Source: Verrucomicrobiota bacterium (lineage in GTDB: Bacteria > Verrucomicrobiota > Kiritimatiellia > CAIQIC01). Taken from it: a stretch of DNA of 50,695 nucleotides. Each line of letters starts with the position of its first letter. Position 1 is the stretch's first letter. The stretch spans positions 1 to 50,695 of the forward strand of contig SCQF01000037.1 in NCBI GenBank assembly GCA_004321905.1, read 5' to 3'. Made by a program: the position numbers and the translations under genes. Shown in pieces: positions 40,826-49,129 of this stretch. Below the pieces are notes generated by a model. That model worked only from the letters and a program-made list of their open reading frames with translations, did not search any database and was not told where the DNA came from.

Positions 40826-40876
40826 GCCCCGCCGGGCGTCATGTCACAATTATTGTGACATGACGCCCGGCGGGGC
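40826..40876. repeat. perfect 51-bp palindrome
   Basis: Arms of 25 bp (40826-40850 and 40852-40876) are perfectly complementary around one T. The centre reads TGTCACAATTATTGTGACA, flanked by ATGACGCCCGGCGGGG-type GC-rich ends. It lies 88 bp before the start of the beta-strand-repeat gene and 300 bp from the divergent sensor kinase start. It could be an operator for a dimeric regulator or a small mobile palindrome. Confidence 0.9.
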
Positions 40877-40963
40877 TTGGCGTAGTTTTCCCGCGCGCGA
40901 CGAAATGTGTGTGGCTTGGTGGGTGGGTTTGAACGTTGAGCAGGGTGAAAAGGAAAGGGTAAA

Positions 40964-43942
40964 ATGAGTACAAAAAACCGCCGTGGTTTGTCCCCGAAAA
41001 TTATCTCCATTTTATACTTGGCCATTATGGCCGTATGGCTGCTGCCGCTGGGCGCGGCGGCAACAACGGGGTCATGGACGGTGGACGCTGCGGGAGATTG
41101 GACCAACGGCGCGAACTGGGCGTCAGGCACGATTCCCCGATTGGCGGGTGATATTGCGTGGTTCACCAACGATATTACCGCTCCCAGCACGGTGACTTTG
41201 TCAAGCGGTGTGACCAATGGCGCAATTTTCATCGGCGATGCCAATACAACGCATTCTTTTACCATCGGCGGCGCTGCGGGTGTGCTCACCTTCGATAGTG
41301 GTGGTGCCGCTGACGCCGCATTGACCCAAACAGCTACGAGCAAGGGTGACACGATCAGCGTGGGATCCCTCGTCCTCAACAGCAATCTGGCCGTCACCAA
41401 TAGCGCTCCGGCTGGAACACTTAATACGCTAACCATTAGCTCTATTATTTCTGACGGTGCCAGCGGAAGCAAGGGCCTCTCCTACTTCTCCGTGAGTAAT
41501 AATGCCGCGCTGGCCCTCTCCGGCGCGAACACCTACAGCGGTGGGACGGTGATCAATGGCGGTAAGATTGTGGTAAATTCAGCGGCTGCCTTGGGTACAG
41601 GTATAGTCACGATTAATGGTGGCGGTGGTGGCACCATAAGCGCCGTCGAAATAGGCGTGGACACAACCATTTACGGTTTGGTTTATAACACGGCCTCAAG
41701 CCAAAATTTGTATGGCAACACAGCCGCCTTGCGAATCCTCACGATCGGGGCAGGGGGTGTTGTCAATGCGTCGGGTGCGGGTCAGTTGAATATTGGTAAC
41801 ACAAGCAATAGGCCGCTTTCCATCAACTTGGGCGCTTCGCAAGCGTGGACGAATAATGCAAGCAGTCCTATCAGATTATCTGATAACGGCGGTACCAACA
41901 GCCTCAACTTGAATGCCAACACACTCACGCTGGCCGGCACGGGTGACCTGCAGTTATTCGCCCAAGTAATTGGTACGGGCGGTATCATTCAGGATGGCAG
42001 TGGCACGCTGACGCTCACCAACGCGAACAACACCTACAGCGGAAGCACCATCATCAAGAATGGTGTCTTGTCTGTTTCCGGAACCGGCTCGTTGCCGGGT
42101 TGGGACACGGCTGGGCGTTATGCTGTTTCTAATGGCGCCGCATTGGCGGTGGGCAATGCCGTGACCGATGCCAACATCACCACCATGGTGGGGACGGGAA
42201 ATTTTGCCGCTGGTGCGAAGCTCGGTTTCGATACCACGGCTGGCAATCGCACCAATGGCAATGTCCTTGCCGACACGGTCAACGGGGCGTTGGGATTGGT
42301 TAAGATGGGTGCGAACACGTTGATGCTTACCAATGCGAATACGTATAGCGGGGGGACGCTTATTAATGCCGGTACGCTCTATGTAAATGGTGATGGAGCG
42401 TTGGGTGCGGCGGGTACGAGCCTCTTGATCAGTAATGGCGCGACGTATCAAGTGAGCGCGTCTTTCACCAACAGCAATCGGGCGATCACGTTGGGCGTGG
42501 GTGGCGGCAAGATTATGCTGAATTCTGGTGTCACCTTGGGTATCACCAATACGATTGTTGGCGTGGGTGGTTTGACACAAAGCGGGAGCGGCACCTTGAA
42601 CCTCACGGCCAGCAATGCGTTTAGTGGTGGTTTCACGGTAAATAGTAGCTCGACGATAAAAGTTGGGAATAACAATGCCTTGGGCACCGGGACGTTTACG
42701 CTCAATGGTGGCACTTGGATTCCACTGGGTAACTACACCATCACGAATGCCGTTGTCATCAGCGCCAACTCGCTAGGTAATGCTAGTAGCTCAGCGGAGT
42801 TCACCGGTCCATTCAGTGGTACGGGTAATTGGGGGGTCAATGGATTTGCCAATTCAAAAATAAAATTATCCGGCGATAATTCGGGCTGGAGTGGTAGCTG
42901 GAAGTTCAATGGACCACCGGTGTTACAATTGAACAACATCCACGCGTTAGGCGCAGGAACCACCATCACTTTCAATACCCCGGCTTCCGCTGGGAATAAC
43001 CGGGGTACGCTGGAGTCGTTGGTTGCCTTGACGGGAGCTAATGCCATCACGCAAAATGTCAACCTCGGTTCAGCCAGCGGGTTCCCTGGTGAGGCTTCCA
43101 TCATCAAAACCACCGCGGATATGGATTTGGCCGGGGTTATCACGGGTGCCGCCGATGCCTTGTTTGTTAAAGATGGTCCAGGCCGCCTGACGCTCTCCAA
43201 CACCAACACCTATAGCGGCGCCACGGCGGTCACGAATGGCACCTTGGCCCTGACGAGCAGCGGCATCATCAGCAATAGCTTGGTTACTGTGTACTCCGGG
43301 GCGGTGGTCAGCAATCTCGGGAAAATGTATGGTTTGGTTGTCAATAGCGGTGGCTTGGCGACCGGCGGCGGCCAATATGGCACGGTCACCAACATGAGCG
43401 GTGGCACGCTGACGCCAGGTTTTGGTGGCGATACCAACTATGTCGGCGACCTGACGCTGAGCGCCGGCTCGACCAACCTGTTCTACGTCAAGAGCTATGA
43501 CACGCACGACATGAGCGTGGTGACCAACAGTCTGAGCTATGGCGGTAACAATCCGCTGCTCAAGCTGGACCTGACCGATTGGACGCCGCCGGTCAGCAGC
43601 GGCACGATCGTACTCTATGATAATATCTTTGCCGGGGCCAGCGGGTTCGATGGCACGAACAACGTCTTCCAGTTGAGCGACTGGGGCACGGGCGCCAACA
43701 GCGCGCAGCTCTTGACCAACGGCGCGAGCTTCTGGGCGGTTGGGGGTGGCACCAACGGGCCGATCACCTTCACCATGCACTATGATTTGAACAACGACGG
43801 CACGGTCAACGACATCGGCCTGACCTATACGGTGATCCCGGAACCGGGTGCGGCGTCGCTCTTGGGCCTGGTGGGCGTGGCGTTCTTTATGCGCCGCCGC
43901 ATCCACCGCAAAAAAGCCGCTGGAATATCTGCTAACAGCTAA
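40964..43942 (+). CDS. autotransporter-associated beta-strand repeat protein with PEP-CTERM signal
   Basis: This 992-residue secreted protein has a signal segment (KIISILYLAIMAVWLLPLGAAA). Many parallel-beta-helix repeats follow, with the GxxTYSGGT pattern (ANTYSGGTVINGGKIVVN, NTYSGSTIIKNGVLSVSGTGSL, NTYSGGTLINAGTLYVNGDGALG, NTYSGATAVTNGTLALTSSG). The C-terminus is VIPEPGAASLLGLVGVAFFMRRRIHRKK: a PEP motif, a hydrophobic helix and an Arg cluster, i.e. a PEP-CTERM sorting signal for processing by an exosortase (not in the window). AAAGGAAAGGG precedes the ATG. No outer-membrane autotransporter barrel is present. It is expected to be surface or matrix bound. Confidence 0.9.
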   Translation: MSTKNRRGLSPKIISILYLAIMAVWLLPLGAAATTGSWTVDAAGDWTNGANWASGTIPRLAGDIAWFTNDITAPSTVTLSSGVTNGAIFIGDANTTHSFTIGGAAGVLTFDSGGAADAALTQTATSKGDTISVGSLVLNSNLAVTNSAPAGTLNTLTISSIISDGASGSKGLSYFSVSNNAALALSGANTYSGGTVINGGKIVVNSAAALGTGIVTINGGGGGTISAVEIGVDTTIYGLVYNTASSQNLYGNTAALRILTIGAGGVVNASGAGQLNIGNTSNRPLSINLGASQAWTNNASSPIRLSDNGGTNSLNLNANTLTLAGTGDLQLFAQVIGTGGIIQDGSGTLTLTNANNTYSGSTIIKNGVLSVSGTGSLPGWDTAGRYAVSNGAALAVGNAVTDANITTMVGTGNFAAGAKLGFDTTAGNRTNGNVLADTVNGALGLVKMGANTLMLTNANTYSGGTLINAGTLYVNGDGALGAAGTSLLISNGATYQVSASFTNSNRAITLGVGGGKIMLNSGVTLGITNTIVGVGGLTQSGSGTLNLTASNAFSGGFTVNSSSTIKVGNNNALGTGTFTLNGGTWIPLGNYTITNAVVISANSLGNASSSAEFTGPFSGTGNWGVNGFANSKIKLSGDNSGWSGSWKFNGPPVLQLNNIHALGAGTTITFNTPASAGNNRGTLESLVALTGANAITQNVNLGSASGFPGEASIIKTTADMDLAGVITGAADALFVKDGPGRLTLSNTNTYSGATAVTNGTLALTSSGIISNSLVTVYSGAVVSNLGKMYGLVVNSGGLATGGGQYGTVTNMSGGTLTPGFGGDTNYVGDLTLSAGSTNLFYVKSYDTHDMSVVTNSLSYGGNNPLLKLDLTDWTPPVSSGTIVLYDNIFAGASGFDGTNNVFQLSDWGTGANSAQLLTNGASFWAVGGGTNGPITFTMHYDLNNDGTVNDIGLTYTVIPEPGAASLLGLVGVAFFMRRRIHRKKAAGISANS

Positions 43943-43974
43943 AAGATAGCGAATAGCGGATAAGACGGGGCGGG

Positions 43975-44024
43975 TTTTCCAAAGCTTGGAACATCCGCCT
44001 TGTTGTTTTTCCAGCCTTGGAAAA
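43975..44024. repeat. paired TTCCAA...TTGGAA palindrome, copy 8
   Basis: Cores TTCCAAAGCTTGGAA (43977-43991) and TTCCAGCCTTGGAA (44009-44022, one base shorter) are placed 31-32 bp apart. They lie after the beta-strand-repeat gene and are followed directly by another repeat type. Confidence 0.85.
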
Positions 44025-44031
44025 GAAAAAA

Positions 44032-44063
44032 GTAACCACAGTGGACGCCGAGGCTCACAGAGG
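44032..44063. repeat. 'GTAACCACAG...CACAGAGG' type dispersed repeat
   Basis: GTAACCACAGTGGACGCCGAGG followed by CTCACAGAGG resembles the common AACCACAGAGGACACAGAGG intergenic repeat family. It borders the decayed sensor-kinase fragment and may mark the breakpoint where the kinase gene was lost. Confidence 0.4.
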
Positions 44064-44089
44064 AAAACAAAAAGAGTTCTCTTTGTAGG

Positions 44090-44389
44090 AACCAAATAAT
44101 TTCGGCGCGTGAGGACGTGGCCCTCCAGTTTGCAGCGTAACCGAACGAGCGGCTTGCCCATTACATTGCCAGGAAAGTGGAAAGCAAGACGTGCCGCGGA
44201 GGAAACCGTCAGCGCCGTAGGCTGGTTGGTCGCGAGTTCCGATAATTGCCGGCGGCCTTTTACCGCAACCTTGTTAATCGTCAAATAGCTGGCACTGTTG
44301 CGGTCGGCGCGCGCGACCAGACTTGCCCCCGTACAAGCTGCCGACCAGAAAACACGATACCATCCCGTAGAAACGTTATTTTTGTGCAT
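44090..44389 (-). pseudogene. decayed N-terminal fragment of a sensor kinase
   Basis: From ATG 44389 the minus strand reads a signal-like start (MHKNNVSTGWYRVFWSAACTGASLVARA). It then resembles the N-terminal sensor region of the kinase at 38799-40526: ATNQPTALTVSSAARLAFHFPGNVMGKPLVRLRCKLEGH versus TTNHALRLSSAAQSTKFYFTEHGPDGRPTARLRYKLEGY. Similarity ends at about 44100, where the dispersed repeat begins; no membrane helix, HisKA or ATPase part follows. The frame stays open further only by reading antisense through the neighbouring gene. It is read as the remnant of a duplicated two-component locus. Confidence 0.6.
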
Positions 44390-44407
44390 GTACAAAGTGA
44401 GTATTAC

Positions 44408-44437
44408 TTGACAAAACATATATCAGGCACGTAAGCT
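44408..44437 (+). promoter_or_regulatory. candidate sigma-70 promoter for the pseudopilin operon
   Basis: A perfect -35 TTGACA (44408-44413) is followed after 18 bp by TAAGCT (44432-44437) as a weaker -10. It lies upstream of the first pseudopilin gene and between it and the divergent kinase remnant. Confidence 0.4.
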
Positions 44438-44499
44438 TTACAGTAAGTGGGCATGGTCTGTTTATTGATGACAAGACAAGGTTGCTGTTTTGTGCGACT

Positions 44500-45207
44500 A
44501 TGCCATGGCGCGTGGAAAGGATGCGTGGCGTGATTGGTGCGAAAATAGGGCTGGCTGGTGAACGCGGTTCCATCCGTGGGCGCATGTCTGCTGTCTGGCG
44601 AGCGGGAAATGAACGGATTTCTGCTCGTACAGGATTCACATTGGTCGAGTTGTTGGCGGTCATCGTCATCATGGCTTTGTTATTGACCGCGGTGGTGCCC
44701 AGCATCAGCGGTCTGGCACGCGGAGCCGCGTTGCGTGGCGCCACCTTGCAGGTACGGACGGCGTTGGCGCAATCGCGGCAAAGAGCCATTATGTTTCATG
44801 GCCAGGGTGGTGTGTTGTTTCCCACATATGACAACGATACCAACACAGGGTTCCGTGCCATTACGATTATTGCGCGGCAGAGATGTGGTCCCATTGACCC
44901 GTGGAGCAACGTGACGGATTGGGTGTTCTTGCCAGCGGGCGTGGTGTTCGATTCCCGGCTGGCGACTGTGGGCAATCAAATGGGCGCAATAACCAACGCG
45001 GATAATCCACGGTTGCACTTGCAGGGCGCTCGTACGCCCCTGTGCTGGTTCGATCACTGGGGCGGACGGGGATTGGGCGGCGCGGTTAATTTGATGGAGG
45101 GGTGGGTGGACAACGATGGAACACCGCAAGGGCGCCCCAACGGTGCGACAAATCGCATTGAAATTAGAGCTTTTATTGGGGGCACCATTACCTGCAAGAG
45201 GCTCTGA
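44500..45207 (+). CDS. GspH-type pseudopilin (prepilin N-terminal methylation motif)
   Basis: This protein has a type IV prepilin signal ARTG|FTLVELLAVIVIMALLLTAVVPSISGLA, followed by a C-terminal globular domain with the GspH-like pattern (TLQVRTALAQSRQRAIMFHGQGGVLFP... and a Trp/Gly-rich end). The start is uncertain. ATG 44500 gives a long leader before the cleavage site; ATG 44521 (right after GGAAAGG) and ATG 44584 (17-residue leader, the most usual size) are alternatives. It is first of four minor pseudopilin genes. Such proteins form the tip of the type II secretion pseudopilus or a type IV-like pilus. Confidence 0.75.
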   Translation: MPWRVERMRGVIGAKIGLAGERGSIRGRMSAVWRAGNERISARTGFTLVELLAVIVIMALLLTAVVPSISGLARGAALRGATLQVRTALAQSRQRAIMFHGQGGVLFPTYDNDTNTGFRAITIIARQRCGPIDPWSNVTDWVFLPAGVVFDSRLATVGNQMGAITNADNPRLHLQGARTPLCWFDHWGGRGLGGAVNLMEGWVDNDGTPQGRPNGATNRIEIRAFIGGTITCKRL

Positions 45208-45210
45208 TTA

Positions 45211-45771
45211 ATGAAATATGATTATCTCCATCGGTGCCGGGGCTTCTCCATGGTCGAGGTGGTGTTGGCGGTGTTGATTTTAGGTGTGGGTGTGCTTTCC
45301 GTGCTGGGGCTGATGAGCGGCGGTTTGCAGATGAGCAAAGGCGGCTTGGACGAGACACAGGTCACAACATTGGCCAACGATGTCTTGGAGAGCTTGCAAG
45401 GTTCCGCCGCGGTGGCAACCAATCCGCCTCCACTACGCGATCAAATCCGGACACTGGCTTTCCCGCTGGCGCCTGCTGCCGCCGTGATGTGGGATCGTTC
45501 GGTACCAAAAATTCAAGAGTGCGCGGCACTGCCGCCGGCCTTCAAACTCGGTCAGCCTGGTTCTTTTTGTTATATCCCTCGGGGAACGAATACAATGGTT
45601 GATTTTGCCTGTCGATATCGCCTGCAGATCAACGCGGCACCATTGGCGGTTTCGGGATCTTCGGCGGTGCGGAGTCGGGTGGCGGCGATTCGGATGGATG
45701 TGCAACCCGGAGCGTTCGGGCAGACGGCAACCCAGTGCTTTTATCGGGAAATGTTCCAATTTGTCAAATAA
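45211..45771 (+). CDS. GspI-type pseudopilin
   Basis: This 186-residue protein has a short leader (MKYDYLHRCRG) cut before FSMVEVVLAVLILGVGVLSVLGLM, the GspI/PilV-like N-terminal helix with Glu at +5. The C-terminal part is small and beta-rich, ending in an amphipathic strand (QCFYREMFQFVK). It starts 3 bp after the stop of the preceding gene. It forms, with GspJ- and GspK-like proteins, the predicted tip complex. Confidence 0.78.
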   Translation: MKYDYLHRCRGFSMVEVVLAVLILGVGVLSVLGLMSGGLQMSKGGLDETQVTTLANDVLESLQGSAAVATNPPPLRDQIRTLAFPLAPAAAVMWDRSVPKIQECAALPPAFKLGQPGSFCYIPRGTNTMVDFACRYRLQINAAPLAVSGSSAVRSRVAAIRMDVQPGAFGQTATQCFYREMFQFVK

Positions 45772-45780
45772 GCGAAGCAG

Positions 45781-46641
45781 ATGCCCTTCTTACCTACAAC
45801 GAAAAACGGCGTAACGGGTGGGACGGGTGACCTGCCAAGGGGCTACGCGCCCGCACAGAAGGGTTGTTACGCCTTTACTTTGGTAGAATTATTGGCGGCG
45901 ATGGCGGTCTTGGCGGTGTTGTTGCTGATCTGCAGTAATGTTTTTTCCGGTAGCATCCGGGCTTGGAATCTTGGCGCCACCTATGTGGAGCAAAACGTGG
46001 CCGTACGCACCGTCTTGCGTACCGTGGCAACGGACTTTTCGATGGCCACCGTGAGCACCTCCATGATGTTCCGTACCGAAAAAGGGACGATGAGCCTCTA
46101 CGGTCGGCCCAACAGTGAAACCTATGATGTCCATTTTATTGCCATGGAAGGCGTTAAAATAAGGTTTCAGAGTCCCGACGAGGTAACGCCGGTGCATTAT
46201 TTCGTCCGGTCCAATCCTGATGACCCAACGCGCTACCAATTATGCTATGCGGTGGCCGACTGGAGCGGGGACTATCTGCGGCGTGTTTATCAAAAGCCGG
46301 CGCAGGTGTCCCGGCGCTGGATCACCATGCTGGACAACTTTACGTGGATGGGGGCGCAATCATCGTCGAATTGCACCCTGCTAGACAATATTTCCGCTTT
46401 CAAGGTCCTGGTGAATGGTCAAGATGCAACTTGGTGGTCGGACTTGGACGCCATGCCACTGCATACCCTGCCGCTGTTTGTGGATATTTATCTTGGTCTG
46501 TTGAGCGACGAAAACGCGCGCAAGGCCGCCCTCCTCTCCGGATCCGCGCAGGCCGGCTTCGTCACGCAGAACGAAAAGCGTTTTGTCCAGCGCGTATACT
46601 TTATGAACCGGGACGCTATTGCTGCGCCCACAGTTCCCTGA
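45781..46641 (+). CDS. GspJ-type pseudopilin
   Basis: This 286-residue protein has a leader of about 31 residues, then FTLVELLAAMAVLAVLLLICSNVFSGSIRAW and a larger beta domain with the GspJ-like features (ATDFSMATVSTSMMFRTEKGTMSLYG, YDVHFIAMEGVKIRFQ, LPLFVDIYLGLLSDENARKAALLS). The usual residue before Phe is Gly; here it is Ala (CYA|FTLVE), which prepilin peptidases tolerate less often. Tandem arrangement in the operon supports the role. Confidence 0.75.
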   Translation: MPFLPTTKNGVTGGTGDLPRGYAPAQKGCYAFTLVELLAAMAVLAVLLLICSNVFSGSIRAWNLGATYVEQNVAVRTVLRTVATDFSMATVSTSMMFRTEKGTMSLYGRPNSETYDVHFIAMEGVKIRFQSPDEVTPVHYFVRSNPDDPTRYQLCYAVADWSGDYLRRVYQKPAQVSRRWITMLDNFTWMGAQSSSNCTLLDNISAFKVLVNGQDATWWSDLDAMPLHTLPLFVDIYLGLLSDENARKAALLSGSAQAGFVTQNEKRFVQRVYFMNRDAIAAPTVP

Positions 46642-46659
46642 CCATCATATAGGTGCACA

Positions 46660-48948
46660 TTGAACGCAAAGACCTTGACAGGATTGAACGGTTTGCAACC
46701 AGCAACCGTGGTCGCCAAGCGCGGTATCGCCTTGGTGGTGGTGTTGGGTCTGCTGGCCATGCTGATGCTTTTAGCGGTTTCGTTTGCCATTTCGATGCGC
46801 GTGGAGCGCGTAGCGGGTCACGGCGTGGTGGAGGTGGCCAAAGCCCGTAATCTGGCCCAAACCGCCTTGGTTCGCGCCATAGCCCAGATGGAAGGCGATA
46901 TGCTGCCGGCCAGCGTGGGCGGCGGAGGCAGCAACACCTTCTATCACGGTGGGGTCATTCGTTCCAGCAGGGCCGGTGATCCGGCCTCCTTCTTGTCCGG
47001 TGTACTCTCTGGTTTTGTCCCTAGAAATATTAGCCTGCAGCCGGTTCCGAACTGGGTTGACGTGGTTGATGGCGGCCAATTAATGGGGCAATGTTCATTT
47101 ATCGTGCAGGATTGCTCCGGCTATTTGGACGTCAATACGATTGGCCGGGTGGCCACGCGCGGCGCGGGAGTTGATCCGGGCGAAATATCCCTGCCAACCA
47201 CCCTGCCGACTACACGCCCCGAGGTTGTGAATCCCGACGATTTTATCATCGAACGCGCTCGGCATCGGGTCGAAAACGGGCGTGAGATAGTTTGTCGTCT
47301 GGGTGAGTTTTGTGATTTGCGAAATAATTCAAATACACTAACGATGGTGTCCTTCTCCTATTTTCCCAATGATAAATACATTTATACCGATCCTAATGCC
47401 GGGAGTGGTTCCTACGCTGTTTCCAATCGTCTGGAAATTGGGTTTTCAGGCGTGACCACCCCCGGCGTACGCAACGACATGATCAATAAAATTCGCGCCG
47501 AAATTCCCGGTAATCAAGCTTTTGCGACCATTGAGGCGGCCTTGGTCACCAACCTCTGGGATTACGTCACGCCGGGATTCGTACCGGCCAATGTGCTGAG
47601 CTTTGGCACCAAGCCCGTGCCCATGATCAACGAGGTGGTGGTCACCAATGTTTATGAGTTGGGGCAACAAATCCTGCCCAACGGCGATATTGAGTATATG
47701 GCGACCAATCGTTACCGGGTGGGGGTGGAGGTTTGGTACCCTTTTTTCGACACAAACACGGAAAACTTCGCGGTGAGCCTGACGGCCAATTATGGTGGCG
47801 TTCCGGCGGCCTACCAACCACCGCCCCTCGCGGCGACGGCTCCCCCCCTCAACGGGCCGTGGCCGCGTGATGCGTATCGAACGGTTTGGTTCCCTGACTC
47901 CGGTTGGCAGATCAAGGCGTGGGCGCTGCCGTCACAACCGCCCGCCGCACCCACCCCGCCTTCTCTGGTGAACGCGTCCGTTGCCGTGGGCGTGACGGTG
48001 CAATGGAATGGCGCGGTCGTGGATTTGACCACCAATCTCACCATCGGGATCGGCGCGAGTTTGTCTGGCGCACCAACCATCAACGCGCCGCTTAATGCGT
48101 CTTCGGGTAAAGCGGCCAACGATCCGCGGATCAATTGGGATGGCACGTCCATGGCACAATGGGCCGTTGTGACGCCCGGCGGCCAAGGTGCCGCGGCCAT
48201 GTCGTTCGGTGGTAGGAACCCGCGCGTCACGGCCGGGCAAGGTGACGCCGATCCTGATACGGGTATGTATTGCCGGCGCGGGCCGCTGGCCACGATTGGC
48301 GAACTCGGTTATCTCCTCTACAACAAGAATCGGCCATGGCATACCGTGCATCTCATGGATTCGGCCAGCGATCCTAATTATACCTATCGGCTGTTCGATC
48401 TTTTCACCACGTCCCCTACCAATCGAATCGTTCAAGGTTTCGTGAATCCCAATGCGCAAACGTTGGGGGGCTATAACAATTCCAACGCGATCGTGGGCTG
48501 TGTTTTCGTCGGTGCCTCGCTGGCGCGCTATCCGGGCGAACCCGACGCGGAGGTCGTAACTTCGGCGCAGGCCGCGCTTTTGGCCGACCGTGTGGCGGGT
48601 GTGGGTAGCGTCTATACCAACATTTCGGATATTTGCCGGCTGGCCGCCAACAATATAAATTTTGCCTTGCCGGACACTGATTATTGGCAGAAAAAAGCCC
48701 TCATGCGCAACAGCATCGGCTTGCTCAATCCCCGGCAGAATCTTTGGATCATCGCCGTTGCGGGGCGGGCGGTACGCGATGTGAACAACGATAATCAGTT
48801 TACGTCCGGATCAGGTGACTTTGAGACGGCCGTCGCCTATGCCGTCGCCACGGTTTGGCGCGATCCCTACGAGGACCCGGACGATACCGCCAATCCGGTG
48901 GGACAGCGCCGACACCGCAGCTTCATCCAATTCTTCCAGTGGCGGTAG
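46660..48948 (+). CDS. GspK-like large pseudopilin
   Basis: This 762-residue protein starts at TTG 46660 with AGGTG upstream; no ATG is available before the hydrophobic helix. The leader MNAKTLTGLNGLQPATVVAKRG is cut before IALVVVLGLLAMLMLLAVSFAISMRVERVAGHG, which lacks Glu at +5, as is typical of GspK. GspK-type features include VEVAKARNLAQTALVRAIAQME, CSFIVQDCSGYLDVNTI (domain I) and the later LNPRQNLWIIAVAGRAVRD (C-terminal part). It is far larger than the about 320 residues of E. coli GspK, with long inserted beta-rich parts. It caps the predicted pseudopilus. Confidence 0.7.
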   Translation: MNAKTLTGLNGLQPATVVAKRGIALVVVLGLLAMLMLLAVSFAISMRVERVAGHGVVEVAKARNLAQTALVRAIAQMEGDMLPASVGGGGSNTFYHGGVIRSSRAGDPASFLSGVLSGFVPRNISLQPVPNWVDVVDGGQLMGQCSFIVQDCSGYLDVNTIGRVATRGAGVDPGEISLPTTLPTTRPEVVNPDDFIIERARHRVENGREIVCRLGEFCDLRNNSNTLTMVSFSYFPNDKYIYTDPNAGSGSYAVSNRLEIGFSGVTTPGVRNDMINKIRAEIPGNQAFATIEAALVTNLWDYVTPGFVPANVLSFGTKPVPMINEVVVTNVYELGQQILPNGDIEYMATNRYRVGVEVWYPFFDTNTENFAVSLTANYGGVPAAYQPPPLAATAPPLNGPWPRDAYRTVWFPDSGWQIKAWALPSQPPAAPTPPSLVNASVAVGVTVQWNGAVVDLTTNLTIGIGASLSGAPTINAPLNASSGKAANDPRINWDGTSMAQWAVVTPGGQGAAAMSFGGRNPRVTAGQGDADPDTGMYCRRGPLATIGELGYLLYNKNRPWHTVHLMDSASDPNYTYRLFDLFTTSPTNRIVQGFVNPNAQTLGGYNNSNAIVGCVFVGASLARYPGEPDAEVVTSAQAALLADRVAGVGSVYTNISDICRLAANNINFALPDTDYWQKKALMRNSIGLLNPRQNLWIIAVAGRAVRDVNNDNQFTSGSGDFETAVAYAVATVWRDPYEDPDDTANPVGQRRHRSFIQFFQWR

Positions 48949-48950
48949 GG

Positions 48951-48999
48951 TTTTCCAAGGGTTGGAAAGCGGCGCTATCCATTTTTCCAAGCCTTGGAT
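48951..48999. repeat. paired TTCCAA...TTGGAA palindrome, copy 9
   Basis: Cores TTCCAAGGGTTGGAA (48953-48967) and TTCCAAGCCTTGGAT (48985-48999) lie 32 bp apart. The pair begins 2 bp after the GspK-like stop. The following 130 bp to the next gene show only a purine-rich ribosome-binding region (AAAGGCAAAAGG). Confidence 0.88.
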
Positions 49000-49129
49000 A
49001 TTTCCCGCAGCGGGACGCCACTAAATACCGCTGGGAATAAAAGTTGTTGCACCGCTCCGCGCGAGATATTCTTGTGGCCGCAGCCTTTTTCAGGAGCGCG
49101 CGGTGGCGGAAAGGCAAAAGGCGTAAACT

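Noticed and set aside
43070-44089. Long minus-strand open frame antisense to the beta-strand-repeat gene, in frame with the kinase remnant
   Set aside because: The translation has no domain character and lies opposite a well-supported repeat protein whose composition keeps antisense frames open.
3198-48999. The repeated palindromes as a CRISPR array
   Set aside because: Copies are dispersed over tens of kilobases in ones and twos. There is no run of regularly spaced repeats with unique spacers, and no cas genes.
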